Of a stretch of 34,402 nucleotides of DNA, positions 29,652 to 34,402 are shown piece after piece; the stretch's first letter is position 1, and the number at the start of each line of letters is the position of its first letter. This DNA is from CAG-390 sp045546615 (GTDB taxonomy: Bacteria; Bacillota; Clostridia; Oscillospirales; CAG-272), in NCBI GenBank assembly GCA_045546615.1, contig JAZQDD010000018.1, forward strand, positions 1 to 34,402. The letters run 5' to 3'. Position numbers and translations under genes: made by a program. Below the pieces are notes generated by a model, which was not told the DNA's origin, ran no database searches, and saw nothing but the letters and a program-made list of their open reading frames with translations.

Positions 29652-31204
29652 AGCTGAATTATAAAAGAACTATATGTGTCGGATTTGCGTTTTTTCTGAT
29701 ATGCGCGTTTTGGCAGGCGTACGACACCATAATTCCAAAGATACTTACTGACCGCTTCGGTATGTCGCAGACGCTTTCGGGCGTGATAATGGCGGCGGAT
29801 AACGTTTTTGCGCTCGTTCTGCTTCCGCTTTTCGGTATCATTTCGGACAAGTGCCGATCCCGCCTTGGCAGACGCACCCCCTTTATCCTTGTGGGAACGC
29901 TTCTTGCCGTAACCGCGTTTATCTCGCTGTCGGCAGTCGATGCCGCACAGCTTTCAAAGCTCGGAGAGGTTTCCGACATCAATTCCGCCGAGGCGAGATG
30001 CATTGTTTACGACAGCGTGGGCGAGCTTGAGTTTGACGTAAGCTCCGACGGCGAGGAGAAGAGCGTAAAGCTCTCCGAGCTTTACACGCGCGAGGAATTT
30101 GCCGCTATCGACGCTATCGATGAGAACGGCAAGGCGACTGACGAGTACACCGAGTACGTTGTGGTGGCGCGTCGGGCGTACATCTCGCAGGAAATAACGG
30201 GCAAGGACCCATCAACTCTCATAATCTTTATAGTTGTGCTGCTTGCGGTGCTTTTGTCAATGGCGACCTTCCGCACTCCCGCCGTCGCGCTGATGCCCGA
30301 CGTTACGCCAAAGCCGTTGCGTTCAAAGGGTAACGCGATAATAAATCTCATGGGTACTCTCGGCGGCAGTATCGTGCTTGGTCTTGGTATAATTTTCGGC
30401 ACGGGTGCTACCAAAAACACCTATATGAGCTATATCGGATTTTTCTGCGCAGTTGCGGGCATTATGCTTATTTGCCTGTTTGGCTTTATGCTTACCGTGC
30501 GCGAGCGCCGCTTTGTCCGCGAGATGGAAGAGGTAAGCCGCAAGTACGGAATTGAGGAGCAAACGGACGGTGAAAAAAATGAGGGCGGGCGCGCCCTCTC
30601 GCGCGGCGAGCTTGCTTCGCTGATACTTCTGCTTGCCTCGGTTGCTTTGTGGTATGCGGGATATAACGCCGTTGTCAGCAAGTATTCCGTATATGCAGGC
30701 AACGTCTTGAACCTTGATTACAACAGCACCTTGCTCGTTGCTAACGTTGCCGCCCTTGCCGCTTATATTCCCGTTGGTATCATAGCATCGAAGCTCGGCA
30801 GAAAAAAGACCATTATCGCGGGTGTTATTATGCTTGGAACGGCGTTCCTCGTTGCATCATTCCTCGGCAACGGCACGCCACTGCCCATAATGATGGCGTT
30901 GTTTGCGCTCGCGGGTATCGGCTGGGCGACGATAAACGTAAACTCCTTCCCAATGGTGGTGGAGCTTGCGCGCGGCGGAAACGTCGGCAGATATACGGGC
31001 TTTTACTATACCGCAAGCATGGCGGCGCAGACCATCACCCCCGTTGTTTCGGGTTGGTTTATGGACAAGCTCGGTATGACGGCGCTCTTCCCATACGCCA
31101 CCGTTTTCGTTGCGGGTGCGCTGATCACCATGGCGTTTGTGCGCCACGGCGATTCAAAGCCAATTGCCAAGGATAAGCTTGAGGCACTTGCGGGAGAGGA
31201 TTAA
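29648..31204 (+). CDS. MFS transporter (sugar/cation symporter-like)
   Basis: 518 residues, about 12 membrane segments. ..FFLICAFWQAYDTIIPKILTDRFGMSQTLSGVIMAADNVFALVLLPLFG.. and ISDKCRSRLGRRTPFILVG (the MFS loop 2-3 motif) define the first half; TPKPLRSKGNAIINLMG follows TM5. A soluble insert of about 75 residues (about 100-175: LGEVSDINSAEARCIVYDSVGEL...) interrupts the normal TM3-TM4 spacing. Related SLC45/GPH-like carriers take up disaccharides or glycosides with H+ or Na+. ATGA overlap with the nudix gene. With murQ downstream, a MurNAc-containing or other amino-sugar substrate is a reasonable guess only. Confidence 0.85.
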   Translation: MKLNYKRTICVGFAFFLICAFWQAYDTIIPKILTDRFGMSQTLSGVIMAADNVFALVLLPLFGIISDKCRSRLGRRTPFILVGTLLAVTAFISLSAVDAAQLSKLGEVSDINSAEARCIVYDSVGELEFDVSSDGEEKSVKLSELYTREEFAAIDAIDENGKATDEYTEYVVVARRAYISQEITGKDPSTLIIFIVVLLAVLLSMATFRTPAVALMPDVTPKPLRSKGNAIINLMGTLGGSIVLGLGIIFGTGATKNTYMSYIGFFCAVAGIMLICLFGFMLTVRERRFVREMEEVSRKYGIEEQTDGEKNEGGRALSRGELASLILLLASVALWYAGYNAVVSKYSVYAGNVLNLDYNSTLLVANVAALAAYIPVGIIASKLGRKKTIIAGVIMLGTAFLVASFLGNGTPLPIMMALFALAGIGWATINVNSFPMVVELARGGNVGRYTGFYYTASMAAQTITPVVSGWFMDKLGMTALFPYATVFVAGALITMAFVRHGDSKPIAKDKLEALAGED

Positions 31205-31208
31205 TAAA

Positions 31209-32024
31209 ATGTATATTTTGTATATTTTTATACCGATATTGCTGATTATCGGACTTTATCTTTTCCTTATTGCGCCTTGCACGCGCAGGCGCAAGGAGAC
31301 CGCCGCCCTTGTCGGGGATTACGCCCACCGCGGTATTTTGCGCACCACCGACGTTGAAAACAGCCTTACCGCCCTTGTCGGTGCGACAAAGGCAGGGTAT
31401 GGAATAGAGCTTGACGTGCGCCTTGACGCGGACGGAAGAGTGGTCGTTTTTCACGATGATACACTTAAAAGAGTGTGCGGCGTGGATAGGAAAATGAAGG
31501 AAATGACAGCCTCGGAGCTTGCGGACGTGCGTCTTTGCGGAAGTGACGAGGGCGTTCCCACGCTTGCCGATGTGCTTGCGGGTGTTGATCGCAGTATGCC
31601 GCTGTGCGTGGAGCTGAAGGGAACAAGTCCCGATACTTCGCTTTGCCCAAAGGTTGCAGAGCTTCTTGATGCTTATGACGGTGTGTATAGCGTTGAGTCC
31701 TTCAATCCATTTTTGCTTTCGTGGTTTAAAAAGAACCGTCCCGACGTGATAAGGGGACAGCTTGTAAGCAATTTCTTTTGCGAGGGCGGTACGAGCCTTG
31801 CGGTAAAGCTGCTTTGCACGCCAATGCTCACCAACGTCCTGTCGCGCCCCGATTACATTTCTTATAACACGCAGTTTAAGCTCCTTTCCGTCACGTTGTG
31901 CGAGAAGCTGTTTGGAGCGGTGATGTTTGCGTGGACGGTAAGGGACAGGGAGCTTTACGCACGCGTGCGAGCACGCGGACACGCGGCAATCTTTCAGGAT
32001 TTTGAACCGGAGAACGACAAATGA
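31209..32024 (+). CDS. Membrane-anchored glycerophosphodiester phosphodiesterase
   Basis: 271 residues. One N-terminal transmembrane helix (MYILYIFIPILLIIGLYLFL) then a GDPD domain: DYAHRGI (catalytic His, Arg), ENSLTAL, GIELDVRLDADGRVVVFHDDTL (metal Glu/Asp and second His), MPLCVELKG (third metal Glu), and SFNPFLLSWFKKNRPD near the end. It releases glycerol-3-phosphate from glycerophosphodiesters such as deacylated phospholipids or teichoic-acid pieces. ATG 31209 is chosen after GGGAGAGG; the longer frame inside the MFS gene is rejected. Its stop overlaps the murQ start (ATGA). Confidence 0.9.
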   Translation: MYILYIFIPILLIIGLYLFLIAPCTRRRKETAALVGDYAHRGILRTTDVENSLTALVGATKAGYGIELDVRLDADGRVVVFHDDTLKRVCGVDRKMKEMTASELADVRLCGSDEGVPTLADVLAGVDRSMPLCVELKGTSPDTSLCPKVAELLDAYDGVYSVESFNPFLLSWFKKNRPDVIRGQLVSNFFCEGGTSLAVKLLCTPMLTNVLSRPDYISYNTQFKLLSVTLCEKLFGAVMFAWTVRDRELYARVRARGHAAIFQDFEPENDK

Positions 32025-32845
32025 GAGATAATTACGACCTTATAAAGACAGAGGGAAGAAACCCGAATACCGCAAACATAGACAAGCTCTCCACGCTTGA
32101 GATGGTCACGCTGATAAACCGCGAGAACCGCCGCGTTGAGGACGCTATCGACGAGGTGCTTCCCGAGATAGCCGAGGCGGTGGACATCATTGCCGCCGCC
32201 ATGGAGAGGGGCGGACATCTTATCTACGTTGGCGCGGGAACGTCGGGCAGGCTCGGCGTTGTTGATGCGTCAGAGTGTCCGCCGACCTTCGGTGTGGATT
32301 TTGAGCTGGTGCGCGGAATCATCGCGGGCGGTAACGGCGCGATGTTCAAGGCTGTCGAGGGGGCGGAGGACAGCGCCGAGGCAGGCGCCGCCGCCATAGA
32401 TGCCGACGGCATAACGGAAAACGACGTGGTGGTAGGTATATCCGCCTCGGGCAGAGCGCCGTTTGTGCTTGGCGCGCTTCGCCGCGCCGCCGAGATAGGC
32501 GCTGTGCCGATAGGACTTTCCTGTAACCCCGACTCTCCGATGGAGGCGCTTTGCCGTGTAAGTATTGCACCGTTTGTCGGGCCGGAGGTGATATCGGGCT
32601 CAACAAGACTCAAGGCAGGCACGGCGCAAAAGCTCGTGCTTAATATGCTTTCTACGGGCGCGATGATAAAAACGGGCAAGGTGCGGGGCAATCTGATGAT
32701 AAACGTGCGCCCCACAAACGAAAAGCTCGTGGAGCGCGCAACGCGAATAATAATGGAGCTTGCGGGTGTCAGCAGAGAAACTGCCGCCGCCGCGCTTGAA
32801 AAATACGGCGATGTGCCAAGTGCGCTTGATGCGCTTGTAAAATAA
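32021..32845 (+). CDS. murQ: N-acetylmuramic acid 6-phosphate etherase
   Basis: 274 residues. The SIS-domain lyase cleaves the D-lactyl ether of MurNAc-6-phosphate to GlcNAc-6-phosphate and lactate, the key step of peptidoglycan sugar recycling. YVGAGTSGRLGVVDASECPPTFG contains the catalytic Glu in SEC, and KAVEGAEDSAEAGA the second Glu; GISASGRAPFVLGALRRA is the second SIS motif. It is about 25 residues shorter than typical MurQ (~300): the C-terminal helical UBA-like repeat is present only once. Last gene of the operon with a strong terminator. No murP-type PTS is seen; the MFS protein may supply substrate. Confidence 0.94.
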   Translation: MRDNYDLIKTEGRNPNTANIDKLSTLEMVTLINRENRRVEDAIDEVLPEIAEAVDIIAAAMERGGHLIYVGAGTSGRLGVVDASECPPTFGVDFELVRGIIAGGNGAMFKAVEGAEDSAEAGAAAIDADGITENDVVVGISASGRAPFVLGALRRAAEIGAVPIGLSCNPDSPMEALCRVSIAPFVGPEVISGSTRLKAGTAQKLVLNMLSTGAMIKTGKVRGNLMINVRPTNEKLVERATRIIMELAGVSRETAAAALEKYGDVPSALDALVK

Positions 32846-32882
32846 AAATATCGGTGAGCCAACGGCTCACCGATATTTTTAT
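32845..32882 (+). terminator. Terminator of the murQ operon
   Basis: AAAAATATCGGTGAGCC pairs perfectly with its complement around AAC and runs into TTTTTATTG, right after the murQ stop codon. Confidence 0.92.
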
Positions 32883-32928
32883 TGCAGAACATAACACAAA
32901 GTGATATTTTTTCTCTCAAGATGCGTTA

Positions 32929-32957
32929 TTGAATTGCTGTATGATGTGCTGTATAAT
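32929..32957 (+). promoter_or_regulatory. Promoter of the last XRE regulator
   Basis: TTGAAT (32929-32934) and TATAAT (32952-32957), spacer 17, 57 bases upstream of the start codon 33015. Confidence 0.7.
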
Positions 32958-33014
32958 ATAGACGTCGACAAAAGAAACGCTTTGCAAAGCAATCACCTAT
33001 ACAAGGAGGAAAAA

Positions 33015-34184
33015 ATGAAACTTGCAATTGGGGAAAATATACGTAACTTCCGAAAGAAAAACGACTTGACGCAGGAAGTCCTTGCCGAACGGTTGGGAGT
33101 AACCTATCAGTCTGTCAGCCGTTGGGAAAACGGCTCGACCTATCCCGATCTTGAGCTGATCCCCGCTATTGCCGATGTGCTTGCCATTACCGTTGACGAG
33201 CTTCTCGGAATGCCGCAAATCGAAAAAGAAAAACGCGCGGTGAAAGCGTTTGACGAGCTTCGGCGCGAGTGTATAAAGCGTGATTATGATGCCGAGAAAA
33301 TTGTAGATCTTCTTCGCGATATACGAAGGAATTATCTTGACAGCGACTCTGCGTGGCGTCCGTGGTGTGAGGGAAATGGCAGAGCTTTTCGCGATCCCAA
33401 AATACTTCCCGAGGTGCGCTTGTTAGCGGAAGCATACCTTGAACGTCGTCCTATGTATCCGCACACAATTCAAACAATGGTGGAAATCGAGGATGAGGAA
33501 CATTTGGAAGACTTTTTGGGTAAATATACGACACCCTTTGATTGTTCGGAGCGCGCATTATTATTCTGGAGATATCAGTGCCGCAGGGACTCGGAAAAAT
33601 TCGAGCCTGAGCGCAGATATCAATTATATCAAGCCTTTAGCACATTGCTTTGCCCAAGCTATCTTTTGAAATGGGGCGAAAGCAAGGAAAACAAAGAAGC
33701 GGCGGATGAATTTATGGAAAGCATGCTTTCGCTAATTCGTTGTGATGCCAAGGATGATCGCCCTGATATGTGGACAGATGATCGCATTGAACTCCGACTT
33801 AAATCCGCGGTACGGTCAATATCTGCGGGTGATCAAGATGAGGCTCTTTCAAAAATAGAAACGGCAGTAAAGCTGTTAGAGGATACAATGATGATTACAG
33901 ATGAGGTTACATTGCCAACGTCATGCCGTTTTATTGAGGGAATGGAATGGCGCGCCGAAGAGAAATGGGATAACCGTGATAATAATCCCGACAGCCCCGA
34001 AGAACGAATGATTTTCGTGGCAACTCAAATGGATGGTATGTGTACTTGCTATTGCATATTTCCCAGCGATTATTATAATGTGCTTAAAGGAAAAGATTTT
34101 GAACCGCTCCGTGATCATCCGAAATTTATAAAGCTTTGTGAGCGTGTAAAAGCACTGATCATCACAAAAAACAGGGAAATATAA
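33015..34184 (+). CDS. XRE regulator with large C-terminal sensor-like domain
   Basis: 389 residues. N-terminal helix-turn-helix about 4-62: IGENIRNFRKKNDLTQEVLAERLGVTYQSVSRWENGSTYPDLELIPAIADVLAITVDELLG. The remaining ~320 residues are mainly helical (RRECIKRDYDAEKIVDLLRDIRRNYLDSDSAW..., ...AVRSISAGDQDEALSKIETAVKLLEDTM...), resembling tetratricopeptide-like solenoids found behind XRE domains in Clostridia; a ligand or peptide sensor is inference. ATG 33015 follows AAGGAGGAAAAA; the longer frame from 32901 contains the promoter and is rejected. Single-gene unit; its target is not evident. Confidence 0.88.
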   Translation: MKLAIGENIRNFRKKNDLTQEVLAERLGVTYQSVSRWENGSTYPDLELIPAIADVLAITVDELLGMPQIEKEKRAVKAFDELRRECIKRDYDAEKIVDLLRDIRRNYLDSDSAWRPWCEGNGRAFRDPKILPEVRLLAEAYLERRPMYPHTIQTMVEIEDEEHLEDFLGKYTTPFDCSERALLFWRYQCRRDSEKFEPERRYQLYQAFSTLLCPSYLLKWGESKENKEAADEFMESMLSLIRCDAKDDRPDMWTDDRIELRLKSAVRSISAGDQDEALSKIETAVKLLEDTMMITDEVTLPTSCRFIEGMEWRAEEKWDNRDNNPDSPEERMIFVATQMDGMCTCYCIFPSDYYNVLKGKDFEPLRDHPKFIKLCERVKALIITKNREI

Positions 34185-34299
34185 TTCTCGCCTCTTGCTA
34201 TTACCGCCCGTCGGTACGCAAAATACTATGCCTTACAAACAAGATATGTGAAAAGGGGGCTGATTTAGCGCAGAACAAAAATACAAAAATAAGTGAAGA

Positions 34300-34379
34300 A
34301 AAAAAGACCGTTTTTTTCGTCCAAAAGGATGAAGAAAGCGATCTTTTTAGGTAGAAATCCTCACGGATTTCGATTTTTA
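34300..34379 (+). terminator. Two hairpins with T-runs after the XRE regulator
   Basis: An imperfect hairpin AAAAAGACCG...CGTCC-AAAA-GGATG...CGATCTTTTT (34300-34349) is followed by GAAATCC-TCAC-GGATTTC plus GATTTTT (34354-34378). The second is a regular terminator; the first may be another. From 34185 to 34299 I see no gene or clear signal, and the last 20 bases are too short to judge. Confidence 0.65.
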
Positions 34380-34402
34380 TACGTATTTTTTAGCCGCGAT
34401 TT

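Overview
The window looks like a chromosomal segment of a low-to-mid-GC Clostridia (Bacillota) bacterium, probably a gut-type member. The evidence is the Firmicutes order SRP RNA - dnaX - ebfC(yaaK) - recR, strong AAGGAGG-type ribosome binding sites, consensus TTGACA/TATAAT promoters with 17-base spacers, cysteine-anchored lipoproteins with TCT...CxCG repeats, and a large serine recombinase. I cannot name the genus.

Layout. (1) 1-5.66 kb is more A/T-rich and accessory: a structured non-coding stretch (1-180), an operon of XRE regulator, DUF4238 protein and large serine recombinase, an array of tiny hairpins, a divergent XRE regulator and small protein with clear operator half-sites, and a repeat-containing lipoprotein. 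(2) 5.7-6.75 kb is a decayed junction: a truncated, frameshifted MFS transporter, the C-terminal remnant of a second recombinase, more hairpins, and tRNA-Pro(CGG) on the minus strand. (3) 6.8-10.3 kb holds a YbaK/EbsC deacylase, an SPFH + ribbon-helix-helix pair, a membrane lipoprotein, and a small Cys-rich protein behind a highly structured ~230-nt leader. (4) 10.3-13.0 kb (minus) is MATE transporter + mannitol-dehydrogenase-family enzyme. (5) 13.1-21.9 kb (minus) is a seven-gene catabolic operon: two Gfo/Idh/MocA oxidoreductases, class III aminotransferase, FGGY kinase, amidohydrolase, AraA/FucI-like isomerase, class II aldolase. It has one promoter at its head and one terminator at its end, and carries no transporter or regulator. 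(6) 22.1-26.4 kb is housekeeping: glyA, SRP RNA, dnaX, ebfC, recR. (7) 26.4-29.0 kb is a leucine-rich-repeat lipoprotein bracketed by hairpin arrays. (8) 29.0-32.9 kb is an overlapping operon nudix - MFS - GDPD - murQ, suggesting salvage of wall or lipid fragments. (9) 33.0-34.4 kb is an XRE regulator with a large C-terminal domain.

Two things stand out as possibly undescribed. The first is a family of short perfect palindromes. At 3.3-3.5 kb and 26.4-26.7 kb they form directional arrays made of two inverted halves. Each unit is a hairpin whose loop reads GNA or GNNA closed by C-G on one strand, followed by a fixed 7-9 base spacer, and both spacer and loop orientation flip at the array centre. 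The second is the leader at 9921-10150: its inferred start site coincides with the beginning of a long P1 helix that encloses further helices, followed by a terminator hairpin just before the ribosome binding site, which is riboswitch-like architecture. The catabolic operon is a third target, since its enzyme combination matches no pathway I can name.
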